A DNA stretch of 64,000 bases from positions 186,001-250,000 of the forward strand of contig NZ_JAJUXK010000001.1 in NCBI RefSeq assembly GCF_021390335.1, written 5' to 3'. Of the stretch, positions 9,747 through 18,211 are shown in pieces (the first letter of the stretch is position 1; each line of letters opens with the position of its first letter). A program made the position numbers and the translations under genes. This DNA comes from Dyadobacter sp. CY343 (GTDB lineage Bacteria > Bacteroidota > Bacteroidia > Cytophagales > Spirosomataceae). Below the pieces are notes generated by a model, which saw only the letters and a program-made list of their open reading frames with translations, did not search any database and had not been told where the DNA came from.

Positions 9747-10097
9747 CTAGCCAACCAAATGATTATTATGGTCTGGAAAAACCACCATCGGCCTGAAGGT
9801 TTTGGCTTCCTCCTGGCTCATTGATCCGTAAGCGATAATGATGATAATGTCCCCGATCTGCACGCGGCGCGCGGCCGCTCCATTCAAACAGATCATTCCT
9901 GAACCTCTTTCGCCTTTGATTACATAAGTAACAAAGCGCTCGCCGTTGTTATTATTGACGATATGAACCTGTTCATTTTCAACCAGTCCGGCGGCATCGA
10001 TCAGGTCTTCGTCGATCGTGATGCTGCCTACATAATTCAGTTCCGCCTGAGTCACCTTAACGCGGTGAATCTTCGATTTCATTACTGTTATTTGCAT
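9747..10097 (-). CDS. panD: aspartate 1-decarboxylase proenzyme
   Basis: 116 residues. The self-cleavage site Gly-Ser in NYVGSITID (Ser near residue 27) generates the pyruvoyl cofactor. The downstream [20 protein letters not shown] block is characteristic. PanD makes beta-alanine for pantothenate and coenzyme A. A second in-frame ATG at 10080-10082 ([10 protein letters not shown]) matches the usual family N-terminus better, so the true protein may be five residues shorter. panC lies 1.8 kb away on the same strand, separated by an unrelated gene on the opposite strand. Confidence 0.95.
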   Translation of the reverse strand: MQITVMKSKIHRVKVTQAELNYVGSITIDEDLIDAAGLVENEQVHIVNNNNGERFVTYVIKGERGSGMICLNGAAARRVQIGDIIIIIAYGSMSQEEAKTFRPMVVFPDHNNHLVG

Positions 10098-10302
10098 TAC
10101 CCGGTAAAATAAGTCGAGATAAAATGGAACGTATTATTGCCCAAAGTTACAGGAATAATACCCAGCCATCAAAACATAAGGCCCCGCCTAACGGTTCCAG
10201 ACGAGTTGAATGTACCATGTGCCGCGCTTTTTTTAGAGGTGTGAAGTAATATTAAGAAGCGCCCTGCTTTACTATTAATATCCATTTATTTTTTTAAAAC
10301 CG

Positions 10303-11778
10303 ATGAGTAGAGAACATAAACCAACAGATGTAAACCGCCGGGACTTTCTGCAAAAGACTACGGCAGCAGCAATTGGTAGCTTTTTTATTGTCCCGCGACA
10401 TGTATTGGGTAAAGGCTACCGCGCGCCAAGCGATAAATTGAATATAGCAGGAATAGGAGTAGGCGGAAAGGGTTTTTCAGACACTAATAATGCGTGGAAT
10501 AAAGGAGCTGAAAACCTGGTAGCACTTTGCGACGTGGACTGGGGACAGGCTAAAAAGAACTTCGAACTGCATCCGACAGCAAAGAAATACAAAGATTTCC
10601 GGAAGATGTTCGACGAAATGGAAAAGGATATTGACGCCGTGACCGTTTCGACAACCGACCACATGCATGCTATCATTGCGATGGCGGCCATGCAGCGCGG
10701 CAAGCACGTATACGTTCAGAAACCGCTTACGCACGATATCTACGAGGCGCGTATGCTCACTGAGGCTGCCCGGAAATATAAGGTAGTAACGCAGATGGGA
10801 AACCAGGGTGCATCTAACCCGGCGCAAAACCAGATGAAAGAATGGTTTAACAAAGGAGTAATAGGCAATGTACACGAAGCGCACGTCTGGACCAATCGTC
10901 CCGTGTGGCCGCAGGGTATTCCTGTCCCGACAGGCAAATTCGACGTGCCTTCTGATATTGACTGGGAACTGTGGGTAGGTTGCGCGGAATGGGTTGATTA
11001 CAATCCGGCGTGGCACCCGTTTAAGTGGCGCGGCTGGTGGAACTTCGGTACTGGTGCGTTGGGAGATATGGGTTGTCACCTGATCGACCCGGCTTTCCGT
11101 ACGCTAGGTTTGGGTTATCCTACGGAGCTGGAATGCAGTGTCGGCCAGGTTTTCATAAAAGATTGGACACCTGAATATATTCCGGAAGGCTGCCCGCCAT
11201 CGTCGAGGGTACAATTGAAATTCCCGGCTAATAAAGTCAATAAATCAGAAGTAACGCTGACGTGGCACGATGGCGGTCTGCGACCATTCCACCCGGATCT
11301 GATCCCTGCCAACGATCCGCTCGGCGAGCCTGATAGCAGCAATGGGGTTATGTTAATCGGAGAAAAAGGGGTGATGACTTGCGGTACTTACGGTGTTGAC
11401 CCGAAAGTTTACCTGAAAGACGGAACGAAGCTGGAATACAAGCAGGGTGATTTTGGTAATAAATACACGCCTATGCCGGAATTCGGTCACCACGTTTCCT
11501 GGTCTGACGCTTGTAAAGCAGGTTTCAACAGCAAAGAGCACAAAGCACTAACGTCTTCATTCGATTACGCTGGTCCGTTGACTGAAACTGTAATTATGGG
11601 TAACCTCGGTATCCGCAGTTATAACCTTCGTAAGCAAAGAGCTGATGGTAAAGGATTCGACTACCCAGGTCGCAAGAAATTGCTATGGGATGGTAACAAT
11701 ATGAAAGTTACCAACTTCGACGACGCAAACCAATTCGTAAAACGGCAATACCGCGGCGATTGGAAATTGGGGAGTTAG
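10303..11778 (+). CDS. Tat-exported Gfo/Idh/MocA family oxidoreductase
   Basis: 491 residues. It starts with a twin-arginine signal (NRRDFLQKTTAAAIG), then NIAGIGVGGKGFSD and LVALCDVDW for the NAD(P)-binding Rossmann domain, and AVTVSTTDHMHAIIAMAAMQ with HVYVQKPLTHDI, where the EKP-type lysine is near residue 139. The C-terminal domain contains DMGCHLIDPAFRTLG. Exported members act on glycosides or sugar derivatives with a tightly bound cofactor (family knowledge); the substrate here is not identifiable. It is a single gene with its own terminator, placed between panD and panC. Confidence 0.9.
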   Translation: MSREHKPTDVNRRDFLQKTTAAAIGSFFIVPRHVLGKGYRAPSDKLNIAGIGVGGKGFSDTNNAWNKGAENLVALCDVDWGQAKKNFELHPTAKKYKDFRKMFDEMEKDIDAVTVSTTDHMHAIIAMAAMQRGKHVYVQKPLTHDIYEARMLTEAARKYKVVTQMGNQGASNPAQNQMKEWFNKGVIGNVHEAHVWTNRPVWPQGIPVPTGKFDVPSDIDWELWVGCAEWVDYNPAWHPFKWRGWWNFGTGALGDMGCHLIDPAFRTLGLGYPTELECSVGQVFIKDWTPEYIPEGCPPSSRVQLKFPANKVNKSEVTLTWHDGGLRPFHPDLIPANDPLGEPDSSNGVMLIGEKGVMTCGTYGVDPKVYLKDGTKLEYKQGDFGNKYTPMPEFGHHVSWSDACKAGFNSKEHKALTSSFDYAGPLTETVIMGNLGIRSYNLRKQRADGKGFDYPGRKKLLWDGNNMKVTNFDDANQFVKRQYRGDWKLGS

Positions 11779-11798
11779 ATAGAGAAGCATTATTTTAA

Positions 11799-11836
11799 AA
11801 AAGGCGTCACGAAGTTATCGTGGCGCCTTTTGTTTT
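11799..11836 (+). terminator. intrinsic terminator after the Gfo/Idh/MocA gene
   Basis: The stem AAAAGGCG-t-CACGA (11799-11812) pairs with TCGTG-g-CGCCTTTT (11818-11831) across a 5-nt loop, followed by TGTTTTTG. Confidence 0.85.
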
Positions 11837-11837
11837 T

Positions 11838-11925
11838 GTCACACTGAGCGTAGCCGAAGCTAAGCATTTGTCCCACTGAGCGGAGTCGAAGTACACTTCA
11901 CTTCGACTCCGCTCAGTGGGACAAA
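11838..11925. repeat. intergenic palindromic repeat with 26-bp perfect arms
   Basis: One half-copy (ACTGAGCGTAGCCGAAG) is followed by a perfect inverted repeat: arm 11867-11892, 7-nt loop, arm 11900-11925. The core is CCCACTGAGCGGAGTCGAAG. It lies between the convergent Gfo gene and panC. It belongs to the same family as 7352-7453 and 37468-37574. Confidence 0.8.
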
Positions 11926-11929
11926 ACCA

Positions 11930-12772
11930 TTAAAACACAATATTATCAATCAACCTGACCGGCCCAAGAAATGCGGCAACGCAAATTGCATTCGTGCCAG
12001 TCGGCCTCAGTGATATAGTCGGTTGTAAGGTATTAATATCTACAATTGCAAAATAGTCGAGCTTGAAAGCTTTAATCGCGGCGAATTCAGCAGTTGCCTG
12101 CCTGATTACTTTTTCAACCGGCTCACCTTTTAAAAGATCATTTTTAGCGGCTTCCAGGATTTGGAATATATGCGGAGCAATGTGTCTTTCTTCTTCGTTC
12201 AACCTGCGATTACGTGATGACATCGCGAGTCCATCTTCTTCGCGGATCGTGGGCGCTGTAATCAGTTCCAATCCGAAACTGAGATCGCCGACGAGTTTTG
12301 TAACAATTGCGACTTGCTGTAAATCCTTTTGTCCGAAATAGGCACGATCGGGTTTTACTATATTAAACAGTTTGGAAACCACGATCCCGACCCCATTGAA
12401 ATGCCCGGGCCGTGACGCGCCTTCCATCACCCGCTCTAATGCACCGAAATCGAATTTCATAACCGGCTGCTCCGGATACATTTCTTCGACCGAGGGCGCA
12501 AAGATCGCGTCACAACCTGCTTCTTCGAGCATTTTGGAATCTGCTTCCAGTGTTCGGGGATATTTGAGCAGATCTTCGGGATTATTGAACTGTGCAGGGT
12601 TTACGAAAATGCTGCAAACTGTAATATCATTATCAGTCTTGGAAGCCTGGATCAGTGAAATGTGGCCTTCGTGCAGGGCGCCCATTGTGGGGACCAAACC
12701 GATTGTCTTATGATGATAAACTTGATGATCGAGGAACTGCCGGAGTGCGGTAATTGAAGTAAATACTTCCAT
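11930..12772 (-). CDS. panC: pantothenate synthetase
   Basis: 280 residues, the normal PanC length. Landmarks are VPTMGALHEGHISLI near residue 28 (ATP-binding HxGH), SIFVNPAQFNNPEDLLKYPR near 55, AYFGQKDLQQ near 146, and the KMSKS-like AMSSRNRRL near 183. The enzyme joins pantoate and beta-alanine using ATP. With panD upstream this gives the last two inputs of pantothenate synthesis. It is divergent from the glycogen-synthase-like gene at 12981, a pairing I recall as common in Bacteroidota. Confidence 0.95.
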   Translation of the reverse strand: MEVFTSITALRQFLDHQVYHHKTIGLVPTMGALHEGHISLIQASKTDNDITVCSIFVNPAQFNNPEDLLKYPRTLEADSKMLEEAGCDAIFAPSVEEMYPEQPVMKFDFGALERVMEGASRPGHFNGVGIVVSKLFNIVKPDRAYFGQKDLQQVAIVTKLVGDLSFGLELITAPTIREEDGLAMSSRNRRLNEEERHIAPHIFQILEAAKNDLLKGEPVEKVIRQATAEFAAIKAFKLDYFAIVDINTLQPTISLRPTGTNAICVAAFLGPVRLIDNIVF

Positions 12773-12915
12773 GGGAGAACTAAAAATCTGAGAGGAGTAG
12801 CCCGAATCACAAAAGTGCTTTATAATCTCCGAAAACCTCAGCGAGTGGGTAAGTCAAATATTTGGAATGAGTTATCCCAAACTGAGCGCAATATGACAAT
12901 TAGTTTGGAATATCT

Positions 12916-12947
12916 TTTGAAAATGAGATTTTTTTTGTATAATTTTG
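12916..12947 (+). promoter_or_regulatory. Bacteroidota-type promoter of the glycogen-synthase-like gene
   Basis: TTTG at 12916-12919 and TAATTTTG at 12940-12947, spacer 20 bp, fit TTTG-N19/20-TAnnTTTG. The predicted start of transcription is near 12954, about 27 nt before the ATG. Confidence 0.6.
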
Positions 12948-12980
12948 CAAAACTTTTTTTCACAAACTGCTTAAAGATCT

Positions 12981-13787
12981 ATGGAGAAACTACGAATTTT
13001 ATATGTAGCCAGTGAAATCAATCCCTTCCTCCAAACCACTGACGTTGCCGATTACGTAAGAAAGCTTCCTCAGGCAATGCAGGAAAGAGGTGCAGAAATC
13101 AGAATTCTAGTTCCGCGTTTTGGTCTTATCAATGAACGCAAAAACAGGCTTCATGAAGTAGTTCGACTGTCAGGAATAAATATTACCGTAGGAGATGAAG
13201 AAAAGCCCCTGATCATCAAGGTTGCATCTATACCTAATGCGAAATTGCAGGTATATTTTATTGACAATGACGATTATTTTCACCGCAAATCGGTGTTTTT
13301 CGATAAGGAGAATAACTTCTTCGATGATAATGACGAGCGCGCGATCTTCTTTTGCAAGGGTGTTCTGGAAACAGTAAAAAAATTAGGCTGGGCTCCGGAT
13401 GTGGTGCACTGTAACGACTGGATGACCGCCCTGATCCCGCTGTACCTCAAAACCACTTACCGTAATGATCCTATGTTCAAGGATACGAAAAGTGTGTTTA
13501 CTGTACACAACAACGCTTTTGACTACAAGTTTGATGCGGATTTAATGAGCAAGGCGAAGGCAATGGATGTGAGTGACGAGGCCCTGGCCCATTTGCATTC
13601 AGCGGATTTTGAAGGATTCGTTAAAATCGGTTGCGCTTATGCAGATGCTGTTATTAAGGCAGACGATCATTTCAGCGACAGTCTGAACCAAATCTTCAAT
13701 GATGCACCGAAACGTGTAGAAATGAACGAACAGGACGAGAACTTCTCTGAATCTTACTACAATTTGTATACGGATTTGATGAACTAG
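12981..13787 (+). CDS. stand-alone N-terminal domain of a GT5 glycogen/starch synthase
   Basis: 268 residues that match only the first half of bacterial glycogen synthase. ILYVASEINPF near residue 6, EIRILVPRFGLINER near 38, VYFIDNDDYFHRK near 92, VVHCNDWMTALIPLYLK near 141 and KSVFTVHNNAFD near 169 are all in family order. The KTGGLADV loop that binds ADP-glucose is replaced by QTTDVADYV, and the whole second Rossmann domain is absent, so it is unlikely to make glycogen. A role in sensing or regulation is inference. It is monocistronic, with a clear promoter and terminator. Confidence 0.75.
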   Translation: MEKLRILYVASEINPFLQTTDVADYVRKLPQAMQERGAEIRILVPRFGLINERKNRLHEVVRLSGINITVGDEEKPLIIKVASIPNAKLQVYFIDNDDYFHRKSVFFDKENNFFDDNDERAIFFCKGVLETVKKLGWAPDVVHCNDWMTALIPLYLKTTYRNDPMFKDTKSVFTVHNNAFDYKFDADLMSKAKAMDVSDEALAHLHSADFEGFVKIGCAYADAVIKADDHFSDSLNQIFNDAPKRVEMNEQDENFSESYYNLYTDLMN

Positions 13788-13805
13788 TGATTTATAGATC
13801 AGTTG

Positions 13806-13842
13806 AAAAAAGCCGGCAGCTTTCTGAGTTGCCGGCTTTTTT
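13806..13842 (+). terminator. intrinsic terminator
   Basis: Arms AAAAAAGCCGGCA (13806-13818) and TGCCGGCTTTTTT (13830-13842) with an 11-nt loop. It closes the glycogen-synthase-like gene. No gene is visible from there to 14018. Confidence 0.9.
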
Positions 13843-14018
13843 GTGCCCCATAGTCAAGCTTGTAGTGTGTTGAAAATATTTTTTGCGATGTGTTCGAACA
13901 CTCCCATTAAATTGGATAATTTTTAGTATTTAATTAGAAATAAGCTTGTTATGAATACGTGATTGCTCTTTATTTGGTTTTTTGTTAAACATACACTCAA
14001 ACCAAATTTACAGAAAAT

Positions 14019-15857
14019 ATGTGCGGAATTGTGGCTTACGTTGGAAGCAGGGAGGCTTATCCCTTAATATTGAAAGGTCTGAAAAGGCTGGAATACCGGG
14101 GATACGACAGTTCGGGAATAGCATTGCTGAAAAGTGGTGAATTGAATATTTACAAGAAAAAAGGAAAAGTTTCTGATCTCGAAGCAGAGCTCGCCGGCAG
14201 ACATTTAACAGCGACAATCGGAATAGGACACACCCGCTGGGCAACCCACGGCGAACCAAACGATATCAACGCGCACCCGCACTTTTCAAATAATCGTAAG
14301 CTTGCGATCATTCATAATGGCATTATAGAAAACTACGCTTCGATAAAGAAAAACCTGATTCAAAAAGGTCACAAGTTCCAGAGCGAGACAGATACTGAGG
14401 TACTTATTCATTTCATCGAAGATATTCAGTCAGAAACCGGCGGCTCGCTGGAATCGGCTGTGAAGCTGGCATTGAAGGAAGTAGTAGGAGCTTATGCGAT
14501 CGTTGTGATGTCGGTAGACCATCCCGGGCAACTGATTGCGGCGCGCAAAGGAAGCCCGCTGGTGATCGGTATCGGGGAAGATGAATATTTCTTCGCTTCC
14601 GACGCCACGCCCATTATTGAGTATACCAAAGATGTTGTTTATCTGGACGATTATGAGGTGGCGGTTGTAAAAGACGGAAAGCTGAGTATTCAGAATCTGG
14701 ACAATACAGAAACCATTCCCTACATCCAAAAGCTGGAAATGGAGCTCGAAACGATTGAAAAGGGCGGCTACGACCATTTCATGATCAAAGAAATTTTTGA
14801 ACAGCCCCGCTCAATAGGTGACAGTATGCGCGGCAGGTTACGCGCTGACGACGCACATTTGCAACTGGGCGGGCTGAGCAACTATATGGATAAGCTCGCA
14901 GAGGCTGAACGGATCGTGATCGTGGCTTGCGGTACTTCCTGGCACGCCGGCCTGGTCGCCGAATATTTATTTGAGGAACTGGCCAGGATCAATGTGGAAG
15001 TCGAATATGCCTCTGAATTCAGGTATCGAAACCCGGTTATCAAGGAAAATGACATTGTGATCGCTATTTCACAGTCGGGCGAAACAGCTGACACGCTGGC
15101 TGCGATTGAGCTGGCGAAGTCAAAGGGAGCGACGATTTTTGGCGTTTGTAATGTCGTGGGCTCCTCCATTGCGAGGGCCACGCATGCAGGTGCATATACA
15201 CACGCGGGACCGGAGATTGGCGTGGCGAGTACGAAAGCATTTACCGCGCAGGTCACGGTTTTGACATTGATCGCAATTGCTACTGCCAAACGAAAAGGCA
15301 CTATCTCAGAAGAAACTTACCGGCAGCTGCTGATCGAGCTGGAAAATATTCCCGCCAAAGTGGAGAAGATGTTTGAGAACGCCGACAAGATCAAGGAAAT
15401 CGCGTTTATTTTCACCTATGCGCGCAACTTTATTTACCTGGGACGCGGATTGAATTTTCCAGTGGCATTGGAAGGTGCATTGAAACTGAAAGAAATTTCA
15501 TATATCCATGCCGAAGGTTACCCCGCCGCCGAAATGAAACACGGCCCGATCGCACTGATTGATGAAGATATGCCGGTGGTGTTCCTGGCGACCAAAGACA
15601 GTTCTTACGAAAAGATCGTATCTAATATTCAGGAAGTTAAGGCAAGAAAAGGAAGGGTGATTGCGATCGTCACGGAAGGCGACACGCTGATTCCGGGCAT
15701 GGTGGATTTTGTGATTGAAGTACCTAATACCCACGAGATTTTAACGCCGCTGGTATCTGTTATTCCTTTGCAATTACTGTCTTACTACATCGCAGTCATG
15801 CGCGGCCGGAATGTGGATCAGCCACGAAATCTGGCCAAATCTGTAACCGTCGAATAA
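14019..15857 (+). CDS. glmS: glutamine--fructose-6-phosphate aminotransferase (isomerizing)
   Basis: 612 residues, full length. Cys2 (MCGIVAYVG) is the N-terminal nucleophile of the glutaminase domain; GHTRWATHGEPNDINAHPH lies near residue 70. Two SIS sugar-isomerase domains follow (IVIVACGTSWHAG near 305, with SQSGETADTLAA near 350), and the C-terminus ends in DQPRNLAKSVTVE. It makes glucosamine 6-phosphate, the entry to peptidoglycan and lipopolysaccharide amino sugars. I see no glmS ribozyme upstream. gldD follows on the same strand. Confidence 0.97.
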   Translation: MCGIVAYVGSREAYPLILKGLKRLEYRGYDSSGIALLKSGELNIYKKKGKVSDLEAELAGRHLTATIGIGHTRWATHGEPNDINAHPHFSNNRKLAIIHNGIIENYASIKKNLIQKGHKFQSETDTEVLIHFIEDIQSETGGSLESAVKLALKEVVGAYAIVVMSVDHPGQLIAARKGSPLVIGIGEDEYFFASDATPIIEYTKDVVYLDDYEVAVVKDGKLSIQNLDNTETIPYIQKLEMELETIEKGGYDHFMIKEIFEQPRSIGDSMRGRLRADDAHLQLGGLSNYMDKLAEAERIVIVACGTSWHAGLVAEYLFEELARINVEVEYASEFRYRNPVIKENDIVIAISQSGETADTLAAIELAKSKGATIFGVCNVVGSSIARATHAGAYTHAGPEIGVASTKAFTAQVTVLTLIAIATAKRKGTISEETYRQLLIELENIPAKVEKMFENADKIKEIAFIFTYARNFIYLGRGLNFPVALEGALKLKEISYIHAEGYPAAEMKHGPIALIDEDMPVVFLATKDSSYEKIVSNIQEVKARKGRVIAIVTEGDTLIPGMVDFVIEVPNTHEILTPLVSVIPLQLLSYYIAVMRGRNVDQPRNLAKSVTVE

Positions 15858-15991
15858 AATTTATTAGCCCGAAAAGAATGCGGAGCCAGTTGACCGGTTT
15901 CGCATTCGTGTTTTTCAAGGATTTAATTTTGCGGAAATAATATAAACCGGTTTTCGTTAGTTTTGCGCTAATGCAATTATATGTCGGATTT

Positions 15992-16591
15992 ATGTTGAAA
16001 CGGTTTCTATTACTGATCGTATTTGGTTTGAATGTGCTTTTGCTCTCCTGCGGGGACAAAGAAAAAGACGCGGGAACCTTCGCACCGCGCCCCAAAGGCT
16101 TCAACCGGATCAACCTCCCAACCCACAGCTATCAGCAACTTTCTGAGGAGCATCCCTATACTTTTCAGGTTTCCAGGTTCGCCAAAGTAGAGCCTGATAC
16201 ATTTTCAATGGCGGAGAAACACTGGATTTTCATTAATTACCCAGCATTAAAAGCCAATATTCAGATCACCTACAAGGCTATTAACAACGATCCCAACAGA
16301 CTGAAATCTTTCATTGACGACAGTTACAAACTCGCCGGCAAACACCAGATCCGCGCTTCTTCTATTCAGGAGCAGCGGCTTTTGAGCAAGAGCGGTCGCA
16401 CTGCGATGATGTTCAAGATCGAAGGAGACGTGCCTAGCCCGTACCAGTTTTACACCACAGACAGTTCAAAACACTTTTTGAGAGGCGCTATTTATTTTCC
16501 CTCTGCATCCAAAAACGACTCTCTCGCTCCCGTAATCGACTACCTTCAAAAAGATATGATCCAGCTCTTGAATACACTTCAATGGAGATAA
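15992..16591 (+). CDS. gldD: gliding motility lipoprotein GldD
   Basis: 199 residues from the ATG at 15992; an in-frame ATG at 15971 would add seven residues. A lipobox VLLLSCG gives Cys near residue 19. The family phrases RPKGFNRINLPTHSYQ near 36, CP-less beta segments, and a C-terminal LQKDMIQLLNTLQW are typical of GldD. GldD is an inner-membrane-anchored periplasmic lipoprotein required for gliding and type IX secretion in Flavobacterium. A TAGTTTTG element at 15958-15965 directly before the first ATG makes the second ATG the better choice if it is a promoter. Confidence 0.85.
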   Translation: MLKRFLLLIVFGLNVLLLSCGDKEKDAGTFAPRPKGFNRINLPTHSYQQLSEEHPYTFQVSRFAKVEPDTFSMAEKHWIFINYPALKANIQITYKAINNDPNRLKSFIDDSYKLAGKHQIRASSIQEQRLLSKSGRTAMMFKIEGDVPSPYQFYTTDSSKHFLRGAIYFPSASKNDSLAPVIDYLQKDMIQLLNTLQWR

Positions 16592-16663
16592 AATTCAAGT
16601 TGTTATTGCGGTGAAAAATGGAAGGGTGTATCTTTGAAGTTCTCACCTCAACAAGATCAGCAC

Positions 16664-17380
16664 ATGCCTAAAAAGCAACCTAAAAACCAACTTTTGCTAG
16701 ACTTCTCGGTCAGGGGAAACCGGATCGTGCTTCACCTCGGACAAGTCGAAAGTCAACGGTTGGGAGATCAGCTTTTTGAAGGTTTGATCAATGGTGACTG
16801 GATGATCGAGCCGGCTGGTGAAGTGGCTGATATCTCTTATGCACAGGATATTGTTCATCAGATAGGTCACAAACTTCCTTATCCTGAGGGTATTAAGATC
16901 GCGCAGCTGCATAAAGCCGATCCCGGTTTTAAAGGTTTTTCGGCGATTTACCGTCAGAAAGGTTGGGTATTCGTCAATGCGAAATCCGACATCAACGAGC
17001 GGAATTACCATATTCACTTGCTTACCGTTTCGCTGGGACTGCATACTTTATATACCAACACAGCGTCCCTCGCCGCCCGCTCGGAGCAGCTGATATTTGA
17101 GGCGCTTTTGCCTTATAAGGAAGTGGAAAGTTTTTTCAGGACTGATATTTTCAAGATCCCTGACGCGCTCGCTTCTGATATTGCCGGTTTTTTCAAAGTG
17201 CCTTATCCAATGGTTTTGAAAAGAGCATTGGCACTAAAAATCATCACCGACGAGCAATACCGGAATTTTATGACGGCCAACCCAGCCGCTGCTTCCAAAC
17301 CGCGCGAATTGTTTATTTTCAAAGACGGCAGCATCGACGATCTGGAAGCACAGCTTTTTTCGGGGAGTCTCGAAGACTAG
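16664..17380 (+). CDS. degenerate ImmA/IrrE-like protein without the catalytic motif
   Basis: 238 residues from the ATG at 16664; a TTG at 16634 is also open. The stretch GFSAIYRQKGWVFVNAKSD, then NYHIHLLTVSLGLHTLY, then SEQLIFEALLP, then SDIAGFFKVPYPMVLKRALAL follows the order of IrrE/ImmA proteins (substrate loop, HExxH helix, EAN-type helix, helix-turn-helix-like end). Where active members have AHELGH, this one has VSLGLH, so the metal-binding His and catalytic Glu are missing. The family match is my reading of weak similarity. It follows gldD by 72 bp. Confidence 0.45.
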   Translation: MPKKQPKNQLLLDFSVRGNRIVLHLGQVESQRLGDQLFEGLINGDWMIEPAGEVADISYAQDIVHQIGHKLPYPEGIKIAQLHKADPGFKGFSAIYRQKGWVFVNAKSDINERNYHIHLLTVSLGLHTLYTNTASLAARSEQLIFEALLPYKEVESFFRTDIFKIPDALASDIAGFFKVPYPMVLKRALALKIITDEQYRNFMTANPAAASKPRELFIFKDGSIDDLEAQLFSGSLED

Positions 17381-17383
17381 TTT

Positions 17384-18211
17384 TTAATCTTTATTTACGG
17401 CCATATTACTCAGGTCGGGGAGTGGGCTTACCGAAGTCCAGCCTCCGTCGACCACCAAACTTTGTCCGGTAATATGCCCTGAATGCGGCGAAAGCAGGAA
17501 TAGGGCCGCATTCGCAATATCTTCACAAATAGCGGGCCGCCCCATTGGCGTGATCGCCGACCATGTTTTAGGGTAAGTGGGGTCCTCAGCCAAAGTTCGC
17601 TCGGTCAATGTAGCACCCGGCGCGACGGTATTGATCGTGATTCCATGCGGGGAAAGCTCGATAACCAGGTTTTTTGCCAGCATTTCCAAGCCAGCTTTCG
17701 TCATAGCATAAGCCCCAAGAAACTTGTGCGCCTGGTGTCCCACAACCGAAGACATTAGCAGTACCCGGCCGCCAGATTTTTGCTTTCGCATTTGTTTCGC
17801 CGCAGCCTGGGTCAGCATAAACGAGCCCATTAAATTAACTTCCAAAACCTGCCGAAGCTTATCGGCAGGATATTCAAAAAAGTCGCCAAACAGGGTGATA
17901 CCTGCATTGGCAACACAAATAGTCAGTTTTCCAAAGCATTTCACAGCTTCTTCCACCATACCGTCAATGATTTCCTGACTGGATGCATCACCGGCAAATG
18001 CAATGCATTCCCCTCCTAAGTCGCGGATTCTCCTGGCAGCTTCGGCAGCCAGATCCTGGTCAGCGTCGTTGAGGATTACGCCCGCGCCTTGCAGGGCCAG
18101 CTGTCGCGCAATCTCAAATCCTATTCCCTGGCCGGCGCCGGTGATGATAGCTACCTGATTATCAAATGGTATATTATTCATGTCACTCAAATTCATAGGT
18201 GTAAAGGGCAT
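17384..18211 (-). CDS. short-chain dehydrogenase/reductase
   Basis: 275 residues of a classical SDR: cofactor site IITGAGQGIGFEIA near residue 23, NAG at CVANAGITLF near 101, catalytic Ser in LLMSSVVGHQ near 155 and YAMTKAG near 168, and the C-terminal GQSLVVDGGWTSV. The start ATG overlaps the stop of the upstream IlvD/Edd gene (TAATG at 18209-18213), so the two are translationally coupled and probably act in one sugar or sugar-acid pathway. The substrate is not predictable. Confidence 0.9.
   Translation of the reverse strand: MPFTPMNLSDMNNIPFDNQVAIITGAGQGIGFEIARQLALQGAGVILNDADQDLAAEAARRIRDLGGECIAFAGDASSQEIIDGMVEEAVKCFGKLTICVANAGITLFGDFFEYPADKLRQVLEVNLMGSFMLTQAAAKQMRKQKSGGRVLLMSSVVGHQAHKFLGAYAMTKAGLEMLAKNLVIELSPHGITINTVAPGATLTERTLAEDPTYPKTWSAITPMGRPAICEDIANAALFLLSPHSGHITGQSLVVDGGWTSVSPLPDLSNMAVNKD

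Noticed and set aside
12815-13015. Small plus-strand frame between panC and the glycogen-synthase-like gene
   Set aside because: It overlaps the promoter and the start of the next gene and has no recognisable features.
13843-14018. glmS ribozyme upstream of glmS
   Set aside because: No conserved core seen, and this element is mainly known from Firmicutes.
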